38,792 nucleotides of DNA from DASZMJ01 sp035551935. Lineage in GTDB: Bacteria; Planctomycetota; Planctomycetia; Isosphaerales; Isosphaeraceae. Under the pieces are notes generated by a model. It saw only the letters and a program-made list of their open reading frames with translations, did no database searches and was not told where the DNA came from. A program made the position numbers and the translations under genes. Shown piece by piece: positions 16,267 through 24,095 of this stretch (position 1 is its first letter; each line of letters opens with the position of its first letter). Location: contig DASZMJ010000231.1 in assembly GCA_035551935.1 (NCBI GenBank), positions 1-38,792 on the forward strand, written 5' to 3'.

Positions 16267-17256
16267 GGAATCCTCTTCAAGCATCTCCCCGATCCTTCGC
16301 ACCAGTTGCGGGATGCCCTGGCCAGTGACGGCGGAGATGGAGAGGACGTCGCGGCCGAGGGCGTGGGCGAGGCGGTCGCGGGCCTCGGCGGCGCCGGTGA
16401 GGTCGAGCTTGGTGACGACGAGCACCTCGGGCCGCTCGGCCAAGGCGGGGCTGTAGAGGGCCAGCTCGTTACGGATGGTGCGGTAATTCTCCAGCGGGTC
16501 GGAGCCGTCGGTCGGGGCGGCGTCGACGAGGTGGACGAGCAACCTGGTGCGGTCGACGTGGCGGAGGAACTCGTGGCCGAGGCCGTGGCCGGCGTGGGCG
16601 CCCTCGATCAGGCCGGGGATGTCGGCGACGACGAACGAGTGCTCGGGGTCGAAGGCGACGGTGCCGAGGTTGGGGTACTTGGTCGTGAACGGGTAGTCGG
16701 CGATCTCGGGGTGGGCCCGCGAGATCCGCGACAGCAAGGTCGACTTGCCCGCGTTGGGCAGGCCGACGAGGCCGACGTCGGCGATCACCTTCAGTTCGAG
16801 CGTGACCCGCCGCTCCTCGCCGGGATGCCCCTGCTCGACCTGCCTCGGGGCGCGGTTCGTGCTCGACTTGAAGTGCGTGTTGCCGTGCCCGCCCTTGCCC
16901 CCCCGGGCGACGACCACCCGGTCGCCGACCTCCTTGAGGTCGCGGAGGACGTGCCCGCGCTCCAGGTCGCGGACGATCGTCCCGGCCGGGACATCGATGT
17001 ACATATCTTCCGCATCACGACCTGTACAATTAGAACCCTGGCCGTGCTCGCCGCGGTCGGCACGCCAGTGGCGCTGGAAGGAGAGGTGGGCGAGGTTCGT
17101 GACCCCTTCGACGGCGCGGACGATGATCGACCCCCCCTTGCCGCCGTCGCCCCCGTTGGGGCCGCCGCGGGGGACGTACTTCTCCCGGCGGAAGCTCAGG
17201 CAGCCGTTGCCGCCGTCGCCCCCGCGCACGTCGATGGTCACTCGGTCGACGAACAT
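16219..17256 (-). CDS. obgE: Obg-family ribosome-assembly GTPase
   Basis: A 345-residue Obg/CgtA GTPase acting in large-subunit ribosome assembly. The N-terminal glycine-rich Obg fold runs MFVDRVTIDVRGGDGGNGC...FRREKYVPRGGPNGGDGGKGG. The GTPase domain has GLPNAGKST, DIPGLIEGA and TKLD. The variable C-terminal OCT domain is absent, as in many species. The start ATG 17256 is preferred to a GTG nine bases earlier because the family begins MFVDxV. The last roughly 15 residues are encoded by a dispersed inverted repeat and are acidic and unlike the family. The gene follows rpmA by 49 bases, the usual neighbour, and precedes coaX. Confidence 0.95.
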   Translation of the reverse strand: MFVDRVTIDVRGGDGGNGCLSFRREKYVPRGGPNGGDGGKGGSIIVRAVEGVTNLAHLSFQRHWRADRGEHGQGSNCTGRDAEDMYIDVPAGTIVRDLERGHVLRDLKEVGDRVVVARGGKGGHGNTHFKSSTNRAPRQVEQGHPGEERRVTLELKVIADVGLVGLPNAGKSTLLSRISRAHPEIADYPFTTKYPNLGTVAFDPEHSFVVADIPGLIEGAHAGHGLGHEFLRHVDRTRLLVHLVDAAPTDGSDPLENYRTIRNELALYSPALAERPEVLVVTKLDLTGAAEARDRLAHALGRDVLSISAVTGQGIPQLVRRIGEMLEEDSITEATEDTEVNTRKL

Positions 17257-17305
17257 CGCCCCCACGCCCCGAGCCGAGGCCGCGGGACCCTTCTTAAGCG
17301 CGAGA

Positions 17306-17575
17306 TCAGCCTTGCGGTGCCGCGGCGGCCTCGAACGGCATGACGTTGATCCTACGGCCGTCCTGGTCGAACTTCACGGTCCCCTCGATCAGCGAGAAGA
17401 TCGTGTAGTCCCGCCCCAGGCCGACGTTCCTGCCCGGCTTCCACCGCGTGCCGCGCTGGCGGCAGATGATCGCCCCCGGCTGCGCGTACTCGCCGCCGTA
17501 GAGTTTGATCCCCAGCATCTTCGGGTTCGAGTCCCGGCCGTTGCGGCTCGACCCCTGCCCCTTCTTGTGTGCCAT
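17306..17575 (-). CDS. rpmA: 50S ribosomal protein L27
   Basis: An 89-residue L27 with the canonical N-terminus MAHKKGQGSSRNGRDSNPK, the central LGIKLYGG, and RQRGTRWKPGRNVGLGRDYTIFSLIEGTVKF. L27 sits near the peptidyl-transferase centre. The start is fixed by the MAHKKG sequence, which rejects a start three codons upstream; GGAAGGAA lies upstream. Unusually, rplU (L21), its common partner, is not next to it: the gene upstream encodes a secreted esterase-like protein. It is probably the first gene of rpmA-obgE-coaX-mnmE-like. Confidence 0.97.
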   Translation of the reverse strand: MAHKKGQGSSRNGRDSNPKMLGIKLYGGEYAQPGAIICRQRGTRWKPGRNVGLGRDYTIFSLIEGTVKFDQDGRRINVMPFEAAAAPQG

Positions 17576-17657
17576 CGCCAGCATTCCTTCCGAGCGGTCG
17601 TCTCTTCACCATTTTCAAGGCGCGCGACGACCCTTCGGCCGCCGTGCGGATCGCATT

Positions 17658-17687
17658 ATCCTACTCGGTCCCGTGCTCTCTTCGCAA
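17658..17687 (-). promoter_or_regulatory. Candidate promoter for rpmA
   Basis: On the minus strand, TTGCGA and TAGGAT (or GATAAT three bases later) are separated by 18 bases, about 80 bases before the rpmA start. A small palindrome AGCGC-GTTA-GCGCT (17687-17700) overlaps the upstream edge of the -35 and could be an operator, but may equally be chance in this GC-rich DNA. Confidence 0.35.
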
Positions 17688-17733
17688 GCGCTAACGCGCT
17701 CCGGTCGTCCGCGCGCGGGCGGGATCGTCGGCC

Positions 17734-18609
17734 TCACGTCTTCCCCATCCCGCGGCCCTTGGCCCCCGACGCCTTCCTGGCCTTGGGCGAGTCGTCCTTG
17801 TCGAGGAAGTCGAGCCCCTTGGCGAACCAGTCGGCGGGGGGCCAGGCGTGGCCCATCTTGGGGACTTCGAGGTAGAGGATGTGGCGGAAGCCCTCGGCCT
17901 TGTAGCCGCGCCGGAAGACGGAGCGGGTGTTGTCGCGGTTCGTGTCCTTCGAGCCGGTCAGGAGCACGTAGCGGTTCCGGCGCTTGGCGGCGGCGAGGAC
18001 CTTGGCGTCGGGGAAGAACGACGGGGGGTAGAAGGCGCCGCCGTCGGGGGTGAGGACGGCCTTGTAGAAGTCGGCGCCGACGATCGGGAAGGCACCGGCG
18101 AAGATGTCGGCATACGAGATCCCGAGGATGCTCGCGACCCGGCCGCCGCCGGAGCCGCCCGAGATGTAGACGCGGCGCGGGTCGATGTGGAAGCGCTTGC
18201 GCATGTTGAACGCCCCGTCGACGGCGAGGCGGCAGCGAAAGTACGTGTGCCGGTCGTTGCCCGAGTCGTACGCCGAGATCGCCAGCAGCTTCCGGTCGGC
18301 CAGCTCCCGCCCCCACTCGACGGGCAGGCGCGGCGTGGAGCCCGGGTCGACCCAGACGAAGAGGCCCCATGTCTCTTCATGAGAATATTTATCAGAAATC
18401 CAGATGCGGAACTTCTCGCGCGTGATGTCGTAGTCGGGGGGCTCGTCGGGGGCGTTGAACCGCCAGACCATCTCCTTGGGCGTGGCGTCGGGCGAGGTCT
18501 CGGCGAAGGTGATGTCCTGGGCGCCGGGCTTGAAGTCGGGGAAGTCGTCGGCGCGGGCCGTTTCGAGGGCGAGCAGCAGGCCGAGCAGCACGAGGGCGGG
18601 CCGGTTCAT
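17734..18609 (-). CDS. Secreted esterase-like alpha/beta hydrolase
   Basis: A 291-residue exported protein. Residues 1-20 (MNRPALVLLGLLLALETARA) are a signal peptide with an A-R-A cleavage site. The body has the nucleophile elbow in VYISGGSGGGRVAS (Ser153), a probable acid in the TGSKDTNRDN segment (Asp222 or Asp226) and His254 in KMGHAWPPADW. This arrangement resembles PHB-depolymerase/feruloyl-esterase-like proteins; the substrate is unknown. The C-terminus is Lys-rich (KARKASGAKGRGMGKT). The gene begins 16 bases after truD on the same strand, with CGGAG as ribosome binding site, so the two are probably cotranscribed without an obvious functional link. Confidence 0.82.
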   Translation of the reverse strand: MNRPALVLLGLLLALETARADDFPDFKPGAQDITFAETSPDATPKEMVWRFNAPDEPPDYDITREKFRIWISDKYSHEETWGLFVWVDPGSTPRLPVEWGRELADRKLLAISAYDSGNDRHTYFRCRLAVDGAFNMRKRFHIDPRRVYISGGSGGGRVASILGISYADIFAGAFPIVGADFYKAVLTPDGGAFYPPSFFPDAKVLAAAKRRNRYVLLTGSKDTNRDNTRSVFRRGYKAEGFRHILYLEVPKMGHAWPPADWFAKGLDFLDKDDSPKARKASGAKGRGMGKT

Positions 18610-18625
18610 GGCGAAGGGCTCCGGT

Positions 18626-19792
18626 TCAGGCGGCGTCGGTCAGGCGCTTGACGACGAGGGTGGCGTAGGCCCCCTTGGGCAGCTCGAAGGCGATGGAGAG
18701 CTTGCGGCGGCGGGGGTACTGGTCGTCGGGCGCGACGGTGTGCGCGAGGCCCTCGGCGAAGAAGAGGGCCGGGCGCGTCCCCTTCGAGAAGAAGACATCC
18801 TTGAGATGTTTGACGCGCAGGTCCTCCCAGGTCAACCCCTGCCCGGCGACGACCTCCAGCGCCAGGTCGCGCGCCGGGCCGGGGAGGAGCGGGGTGCGCG
18901 AGGCGGGCAGGGGGAGCCGCCAGGAGGCCAGCACCGCGGCCTGCGCGGGGTCGAGGCCGCGGTGCAGGGGGAGGGTGGCGACCTTGAAGTCGATCGGCAC
19001 CCGCTGCTCGGGCCGGGTCGAGCGCTCGATCAGGCGGCCCAGCAGGAGGTTCCAGAGGTAGCTCTGATAGGCCGAGAAGTATAGCGACCGCAGCTCGCGT
19101 CGGACCCGTGCGAAGGCGCCGCGGAAGTCGGTCGGATGATCGACGAGGTACGTGACGAGGCTCCGGGCGTGCGAGCGGGGGAGGCGCCCTTTGGCGTCGG
19201 CCCAATGGCCCCAGGTCTCGCGGAGGATCGCCTTCTCGGCCCTGGCGTCGGGGCGGTCGGCGGGGTTCGGCTCGGCGATGGCGAGGAAGAGGGCGCGCTC
19301 GTGGTCGCCGGCCAACCAGGCGCGGGCGATGAAGCCGCCGTCGAAGCCGACGGAGCCGAACCGCTGGTCGTCGAAGTAGTTGGGCAGGCCGTCGCGGGGG
19401 AGTTGCTCGACCGCGACGACGGCGCGGTCGGCGGCGTCGGCCGAGAGGTCGCGGAGGACGAGATCGAATCGGTTGCCGCGGAAGTGGGCCGGGCCGTAGG
19501 GGTGGTCGAGCCGGCCGATCGGCTCGAGTTCCAGGCTTGACTCGCGGAGCGGGCGGGTCGGGCCGTCGAGGATCGTCAGATACTGGACCGTGACCGCGTG
19601 CCGGTCCTTCAGGCCGCCGTAGTGGATCGAGGCGCCGGCGAGGTTCCAGCGGCGGCGGACGGCCTCGATCGCCTCGAGGGTCCCCAAATTGCGCTTGATG
19701 AGGCGATAGAAGACGTAACGGCCCCGGCCGGACGGCACGACGACCGGCAGCTCCTCGACGCGGAAGTCCTCGGGCAGGCGCCGGAGCTTCAT
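18626..19792 (-). CDS. truD: tRNA pseudouridine(13) synthase
   Basis: A 388-residue TruD-family pseudouridine synthase that modifies U13 of tRNA. It starts MKLRRLPEDFRVEELP (PEDF-V-E is a family hallmark). The catalytic motif is GGLKDRHA with Asp63. NYFDDQRFGSVG (about 157-168) is the family's conserved core, and RSLYFSAYQSYLWNLLLGR is the helix after the insert. Length is as expected. Start ATG 19792 is supported by homology; the ribosome binding site is weak. It lies downstream of the Flp pilin with a strong terminator-like hairpin between, so it likely has its own promoter near 19800. Confidence 0.93.
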   Translation of the reverse strand: MKLRRLPEDFRVEELPVVVPSGRGRYVFYRLIKRNLGTLEAIEAVRRRWNLAGASIHYGGLKDRHAVTVQYLTILDGPTRPLRESSLELEPIGRLDHPYGPAHFRGNRFDLVLRDLSADAADRAVVAVEQLPRDGLPNYFDDQRFGSVGFDGGFIARAWLAGDHERALFLAIAEPNPADRPDARAEKAILRETWGHWADAKGRLPRSHARSLVTYLVDHPTDFRGAFARVRRELRSLYFSAYQSYLWNLLLGRLIERSTRPEQRVPIDFKVATLPLHRGLDPAQAAVLASWRLPLPASRTPLLPGPARDLALEVVAGQGLTWEDLRVKHLKDVFFSKGTRPALFFAEGLAHTVAPDDQYPRRRKLSIAFELPKGAYATLVVKRLTDAA

Positions 19793-19802
19793 CGGGCCGT
19801 CG

Positions 19803-19875
19803 GCAAAGAATAAGGGGGGCGCCGACGCCAGCCCTCGTCCTCGACGAGGCCCCCGCGTCGGTCGCCCCCCACCTT
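19803..19875 (-). terminator. Strong intrinsic-terminator-like hairpin after the Flp pilin gene
   Basis: On the minus strand a long stem (AAGGTGGGGGGCGACCGACGC-like arm at 19855-19875 with GCGTCGGCGCCCCCCTT at 19812-19828, two small bulges) holds an inner CCTCGTC-GAGGACGAGG-type stem, followed directly by TTATTCTTT. It lies 50 bases after the pilin stop and before truD, as expected of a Rho-independent terminator. Confidence 0.6.
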
Positions 19876-19926
19876 ACCGCGCCGAGATCGGCTGCGGCGA
19901 GACTCGAACGGTGCTCGTGCTTTGGC

Positions 19927-20109
19927 TCAGGACCCGATCGCCGAGACGATCTGGCCGGTGTCGTTGCCCCAGACGCCCGAGGTCGTGTTGCCGATCGCCC
20001 CGACGGTACCGATCACCGCCATGACGATCAGGGCCAGCAGCACCGCGTATTCGGCGGCCGTCGGCCCCGATTCGTCGCGCAGGAAGTCCCACAGGTACGC
20101 CCGGCACAT
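19927..20109 (-). CDS. Flp-family type IVb pilin
   Basis: A 60-residue Flp/Fap pilin precursor. The prepilin site is DESGPTAAEYAVLLALIVMAVIG: cleavage after Gly, Glu at +5 of the mature protein, followed by one hydrophobic helix. The tail GNTTSGVWGNDTGQIVSAIGS is Gly/Ser/Thr-rich. Start ATG 20109 is chosen over in-frame upstream starts because GGAGGG stands six bases before it. The usual tad genes (prepilin peptidase, ATPase, secretin) are not in the window; single Flp genes away from the tad cluster are common in planctomycetes (recalled). Confidence 0.88.
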   Translation of the reverse strand: MCRAYLWDFLRDESGPTAAEYAVLLALIVMAVIGTVGAIGNTTSGVWGNDTGQIVSAIGS

Positions 20110-20277
20110 GGCACGCCCTCCGGTCTCGTCGTGTATGATAGCGTGCAACCTTGGGCCAGGACGAAGGGAAGGTCTGCGCGCCGCCGGAGGCCCGGGATGG
20201 CGGCCGACTGGGCCGCACATCGGTTACACTCCAACTCCTAGGCCGCCGAGCCCTGGCCGTCAAACGGAGCCGCGCCG

Positions 20278-21057
20278 ATGTCTCGCGAATACCCCAAGCT
20301 GCCGATAATCCCCTCCACATCGCCGCCGGCCCCCGCCGCGAAGGTCGACAAGTATGGCTCGCTCCGCTACCTCGCGCTCGGCGGCCTGATGGTCCTCGTC
20401 ACCCTGGTCGGTTACTTCGGCTACGGCGTCTGGAGCATGCGGGAGGTCTGGAGTCGGGTCTATGTCGTCAACGACCCAAGGCGGCCCGAGTCCGAGCGGA
20501 TCGAGGCGGCCGAAGCCCTGGCACGCGACCCGAGGGTCAGCCAGCGACAGCGCTGGGACCTCGCCCTCAGCCGGACGCCGCCGCCGTTGGCCCGCTACCT
20601 CCTGGCCGAGGGCCTGACGGCCGAGGCCGTCTCGGCCGACCCGCGCGGCTATGCGATGGCCGTCGCCCGGAGCGAGGGTTGGCCCGACTGGCTCCGGCTG
20701 CTCCTGCTCCGGCCGCTGGCCTACTGGGCGAGCGACCACCCCGGCGAGCACACCCTCCCGCGCGAGTCGCTGGTCGAGCTGACCCGGCACGCCGACCCGA
20801 TCCTCGCCCTCTGGGCCCGCTTTACCCTGGCCGCCTCGGAGGGCGACCGGAACGCTGCCGACGCGATCCGCGACGAGTCCCGCCGCGACGGCCCGCGTCG
20901 CGAGCTGGCCGGGATGCTGGCCACCGCCTTGCCGGGCCAGGTCCAGGGCTCGACCCCGGCCTTCCGCCGCCGCGCGCTCGACATGGCGACGACCTGGCTC
21001 CGCGACCATCACCCCGAGGCGGTCGCCCTGTTCGACGGCCGTCCCAGGGCCCGGTAA
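20278..21057 (+). CDS. Membrane-anchored protein of unknown function
   Basis: A 259-residue protein with a cytoplasmic Pro-rich N-terminus (about 1-27), a single transmembrane helix (about 30-52, LALGGLMVLVTLVGYFGYGVW) and an Ala/Arg/Leu-rich helical domain to the end. The helical part has repeating helix pairs (SERIEAAEALARDP, RWDLALSRTPPPLARYLLAEG, LALWARFTLAASEGDR) that resemble HEAT/TPR-like scaffolds, but no family is clear to me. GGAG stands nine bases before the ATG. It is divergent from the Flp pilin gene, with about 170 bases between starts that hold no convincing promoter. Confidence 0.7.
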   Translation: MSREYPKLPIIPSTSPPAPAAKVDKYGSLRYLALGGLMVLVTLVGYFGYGVWSMREVWSRVYVVNDPRRPESERIEAAEALARDPRVSQRQRWDLALSRTPPPLARYLLAEGLTAEAVSADPRGYAMAVARSEGWPDWLRLLLLRPLAYWASDHPGEHTLPRESLVELTRHADPILALWARFTLAASEGDRNAADAIRDESRRDGPRRELAGMLATALPGQVQGSTPAFRRRALDMATTWLRDHHPEAVALFDGRPRAR

Positions 21058-21136
21058 TTGCGGGGATGTCCGGGCCGAGGGGCCGGGTCGGGCCGGCCCG
21101 TTCCGGATCGTGCGATCAACAACGGAGCGCCCACCC

Positions 21137-21775
21137 ATGGTCCCAGCACGGCGATTTCTGGCAGCCCTGGCGATCCTGGTCGCGGCCCCCTGGCTCGCGA
21201 CGGCCCAGGACGCCTCCCGGTCGAATACCAAGGAGAACGACAAGGCCCCCGCGGCCGCCAACAAGGACAAGCTGAAGGTCAGCGGCGTCATCGTCAAGGT
21301 CGAGGGGGACGACTCGAAGCCGAGGAAGCTGACGATCAACACCGCCGTCGTCTGGCGCGACTGGGTCCGCGACCAGGCCCCGACCCCTTCGGGCGAGAAG
21401 ACGAAGGGCACCAGGCCGGCCGACTCGGTCGCGACCCGGGGGCAGCCCGCGTCCCCTGACTCGCTCGTGATCGTCGAGCTCGCCAGCGACGTCCCCGTGG
21501 AGTGCCTCTTCCGTGCCTCGGACGACGAGGCCAGCGACTCGAAGACCCGCGAGAAGGCCCTCGCCAAGGAGCACGGCAACGCCAAGGACCAGCCCGCCAA
21601 GGGGACCAAGGCGAAGGCGTCGGACCTCAAGAAGGGCCTCTTCGTCGCCGTCGACTTCCGCGCCGACGGCGACCACAAGCAGGCCCGTCGCGTCGTCATC
21701 GTCAAGCCCGCCGGCGGCCCGAACACCCCCGATAGCGCCGGCGGCACGGAGGTCGAGGCGAAGAAGGTCAAGTGA
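21137..21775 (+). CDS. Secreted Lys-rich protein of unknown function
   Basis: A 212-residue exported protein. A signal peptide (MVPARRFLAALAILVAAPWLATAQ) ends near residue 24. The mature part starts with a Lys/Asn/Ala-rich linker, then a predicted beta segment KLKVSGVIVKVEGDDSKPRK, a VIVELASDVPVECLF strand region, a second Lys-rich linker and a final strand RRVVIVKPAGG. The SGVIVKVEGDDS pattern looks like an OB-fold-like beta barrel, but I do not recognise a family. ATG 21137 is chosen because GGAG lies nine bases upstream and the signal peptide follows directly. It is 79 bases after the previous gene and is followed by the REP-like element at 21784. Confidence 0.7.
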   Translation: MVPARRFLAALAILVAAPWLATAQDASRSNTKENDKAPAAANKDKLKVSGVIVKVEGDDSKPRKLTINTAVVWRDWVRDQAPTPSGEKTKGTRPADSVATRGQPASPDSLVIVELASDVPVECLFRASDDEASDSKTREKALAKEHGNAKDQPAKGTKAKASDLKKGLFVAVDFRADGDHKQARRVVIVKPAGGPNTPDSAGGTEVEAKKVK

Positions 21776-21783
21776 TCCCCACT

Positions 21784-21851
21784 CGTAGGGTATGTGCAAC
21801 ACGCCGTCCTTTCGACACAGGTCGGGGATGGCGTGTTGCACATGACCTACG
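21784..21851. repeat. REP-like doublet with GTAG ends (REPIN-like)
   Basis: Arms at 21784-21805 (CGTAGGGTATGTGCAACACG plus CC) and 21830-21851 (the inverse with one gap) surround 24 bases. Each arm is GTAG followed by a palindrome around GTGCAACAC. The right arm supplies the stop codon of cinA (TAG at 21847-21849). The element closes the space between convergent genes, so both transcripts would end in its hairpin. Confidence 0.85.
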
Positions 21852-23106
21852 GGGTCGCGTCCCGGCTTAGCAGGTGGACGCGGGCCCAGTTCAACGCCGT
21901 GTTGGTGGCGCGGCTCTGGATGACGTCGCGGGGCTGTTCGGGGCCGATGTCGAGGCGGCGGGACCAGGTGCTCTCGGCGGTCGCCAGGCCGAGGTAGACG
22001 CAGCCGACGGGCGTCTCGGGCGTGCCGCCGGTCGGCCCGGCCACGCCGGTCACGCCCAGGGCGAGATCGGCCCCGTATTTCGAGCGGGCGGCCTCGGCCA
22101 TCGCCGCGGCGACCTCGCCACTGACGACGCCGTGCGACTCGATCAGCGTGCGCGGCACGCCCAAGACCTGGACCTTCACGTCGGCCGAATAGGCGACGAT
22201 CCCGCCGAGGAAGGACGGGCTGACGCCGGGGATCTCGGTGATCCGCCGGGCGATCAGGCCGCCGGTGCACGACTCGGCCACGGCGAGCGTCGCCCCGGAG
22301 CGTTCGAGCTGCGCGACGAGGCCACCGGCCACGCCGACGTCCCCCTCGCCGACGATCCACGGGCCGAACCGGCGCCGGATCAGCTCGAGGGTCGGCTCCA
22401 TCGCCGCCCGGGCCTCGGCCTCGTCGGCCCCCGCCGCCGAGACCCGGAAGCTGATGACGGCGTCGGAGGCCGTGATTCCGACCTCCGGCACCCGCCCGCG
22501 CGCCGTCAGGTCGAGCGCCTGGGCCTCGATCTCCGATTCCCCCTTGCCGAACATATTGATGACGTGATGCACGATCACCCGTTCGACCCGGCCCGCCGCC
22601 TTCAGCCGCGGGACGACCTGCTCGTCGAACATGAGCCTTAATTCGTGCGGCACCCCCGGCAAGCAGGCGAAGCGGGTGGGGCCGACGCTCATCCAGATCC
22701 CCGGCGCCGTGCCGACGCGATTGGGCAACGCCTCGGCCCCCTCGGGCAAGAGGGCCTGCACGCGGTTGCGCTCGGGCATGACGCGGTTCCGGCGCTCGAA
22801 GAAGGCGGTGATGTCGCCCAGCGACCGCTCGTCCAGGACCAGGACCACCCCCGCGAGCCGCGCGAGCGCCTCGCGGGTCAGGTCGTCCTGCGTCGGCCCG
22901 AGCCCGCCGCCGACGATCACCAGGTCCGCCCGGTCGGCCGCGATCCGCAGGACCTCGACGTTCGCCTCCAGGTCGTCGGCGACGACGGTGTGGAAGAGCG
23001 TCCGGATCCCGAGATCCTCGAGCTGTTGGCTGAGCCACTGGCTGTTCGTATCTAGCTTCTGGCCGTCGGCCAACTCGCTGCCGATCGCGACGATCTCCGC
23101 GTTCAT
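21847..23106 (-). CDS. cinA: CinA family protein (nicotinamide-nucleotide amidohydrolase / competence-damage-inducible)
   Basis: A 419-residue CinA protein with both domains. The N-terminal MoeA/MogA-like domain (about 1-170) starts MNAEIVAIGSELADGQKLDTN and includes VIVGGGLGPTQDDLTREAL and LPGVPHE; it may act as an ADP-ribose pyrophosphatase. The C-terminal PncC domain (about 260-410) has LAVAESCTGGLIARRIT and GVTGVAGPTGGT...PVGCVYLGL and deamidates NMN in pyridine nucleotide recycling. AAGGAGA precedes the ATG by ten bases. The last codons (CCG then TAG) run into the REP-like repeat. The gene is divergent from the HNH gene, with about 230 bases between starts. Confidence 0.94.
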   Translation of the reverse strand: MNAEIVAIGSELADGQKLDTNSQWLSQQLEDLGIRTLFHTVVADDLEANVEVLRIAADRADLVIVGGGLGPTQDDLTREALARLAGVVLVLDERSLGDITAFFERRNRVMPERNRVQALLPEGAEALPNRVGTAPGIWMSVGPTRFACLPGVPHELRLMFDEQVVPRLKAAGRVERVIVHHVINMFGKGESEIEAQALDLTARGRVPEVGITASDAVISFRVSAAGADEAEARAAMEPTLELIRRRFGPWIVGEGDVGVAGGLVAQLERSGATLAVAESCTGGLIARRITEIPGVSPSFLGGIVAYSADVKVQVLGVPRTLIESHGVVSGEVAAAMAEAARSKYGADLALGVTGVAGPTGGTPETPVGCVYLGLATAESTWSRRLDIGPEQPRDVIQSRATNTALNWARVHLLSRDATP

Positions 23107-23335
23107 GGCCGGCTGTCTCCTTCGACGGTGGGCGTCGGCCTATCCTAACCGCTCGCGGCCCGCGGCGAGAGGGGAACCCGCGGGGGGCGGCGCATGTCAT
23201 AATGGAGTGCCCGGGCGATTCGGCGGCCCGAGTCTTGGCGCGGGCGAGCGGTCTCGTGTTCTAATGGGACAACCCGCGCCTCCAGCCGGGGCACGGGGAT
23301 GGTACGCCGTGGGCCTATTGGGGTGGAGGACGCGC

Positions 23336-23932
23336 ATGCTGGGGGCAGTCCTGGAACGGCCGACCCTGGTGCTGAACCGCCACTGGCAGCCGGTGAACGT
23401 CGCCACCGTGGCGCGGTCGCTGACGATGCTCTGGAACGAGTCGGCGCAGGTGGTCGACCCGGACGACTTCCGGCTCTACACCTGGGACGACTGGGCCCGG
23501 CTCGAGCCGCGCGACGGCGAGCCCTTCCTCCGCACCGTCCGCCGCCGGCTCCGCGTCCCCGAGGTCGTGACCTTGACCCGTTACGACCGGATGCGGTCGA
23601 CCGTCGTCGCCTTCAGCCGGCGGAACATCTTCAAGCGCGACCACAACGCCTGCCAGTACTGCGGCGTCCGCCCCGGCAGCGCCGAGCTGACGATCGACCA
23701 CGTCCTGCCCCGCGCCCAGGGGGGGCTCTCGACCTGGGAGAACTGCGTCCTGGCCTGCGTCTCGTGCAACGCCCGCAAGGCCAACCGCACCCCCGAGCAG
23801 GCCGGCATGCGGCTCCGCCGCCCCCCGACCCGCCCGAGCTGGAAGCCGCTGTACGCCCACGCCAACATCCGCATCGAGAGCTGGTCGAAGTTCCTCAGCG
23901 AGGCGTACTGGAACGTGACCCTCGACGAGTGA
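23336..23932 (+). CDS. HNH endonuclease family protein
   Basis: A 198-residue protein with an HNH (McrA-like) nuclease domain. The zinc Cys pairs are CQYC (107-110) and CVSC (141-144), the catalytic block is LTIDHVLPRAQGG (Asp121-His122) with Asn136, followed by NARKANRTP. The N-terminal 100 residues (VLNRHWQPVNVATVARSLTMLWNESAQVV) match stand-alone housekeeping HNH proteins found in many phyla. GGAGG lies six bases upstream and rejects the long upstream open frame. A candidate promoter (TTGGCG, 19-base spacer, TCTAAT) ends about 80 bases before. No methyltransferase or phage genes are near, so a restriction role is not supported. Confidence 0.9.
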   Translation: MLGAVLERPTLVLNRHWQPVNVATVARSLTMLWNESAQVVDPDDFRLYTWDDWARLEPRDGEPFLRTVRRRLRVPEVVTLTRYDRMRSTVVAFSRRNIFKRDHNACQYCGVRPGSAELTIDHVLPRAQGGLSTWENCVLACVSCNARKANRTPEQAGMRLRRPPTRPSWKPLYAHANIRIESWSKFLSEAYWNVTLDE

Positions 23933-23959
23933 GCTGCAACGCCCCTTCGGGACCCGCTC

Positions 23960-24030
23960 CCCGTAGGGCGGGCACCGCCCACCTCTTCCTATCAAGATAA
24001 GGAAGAGGTGGGCGATGCCGACTTTACGGG
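23960..24030. repeat. REP-like doublet, GTAGGGCGGGCACCGCCCACC type
   Basis: Arms at 23960-23990 and 24000-24030 are inverted copies with a few mismatches. The left arm is GTAG followed by the palindrome GGGCGGGC-acc-GCCCACC and CTCTTCCT; the right arm has drifted (GTAA in place of GTAG). Only nine bases, AT-rich, separate them. The motif CCTCTTC is shared with the repeats at 3872 and 4978. It lies 28 bases after the HNH stop and 26 bases before the promoter of the epimerase gene. Confidence 0.82.
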
Positions 24031-24055
24031 AGGCCACCGACCGGCACGGGACCCA

Positions 24056-24085
24056 TTGATCGACGTCGATCCTCTTTCCTAGAAT
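24056..24085 (+). promoter_or_regulatory. Promoter for the epimerase gene, nearly leaderless
   Basis: TTGATC (24056-24061) and TAGAAT (24080-24085) are 18 bases apart, matching four and five consensus positions. The ATG of the epimerase starts eleven bases after the -10, so the transcript would begin about four bases before the start codon. No ribosome binding site is seen, in keeping with a leaderless message. Confidence 0.5.
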
Positions 24086-24095
24086 CGGCATCCTC

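Noticed and set aside
19884..19960. tRNA-like GACTCGAAC sequence (minus-strand T-arm look)
   Set aside because: The T-stem does not pair, no CCA-side acceptor or anticodon arm can be drawn, and the region runs into the end of the Flp pilin gene.
23336..23932. Restriction-modification or phage-defence gene
   Set aside because: The HNH protein stands alone between cinA and an epimerase gene, without a methyltransferase or phage genes; it matches stand-alone chromosomal HNH proteins.
9515..24030. CRISPR array or direct-repeat arrays
   Set aside because: The repeats are inverted pairs placed singly between genes; no regular direct repeats with unique spacers were found.
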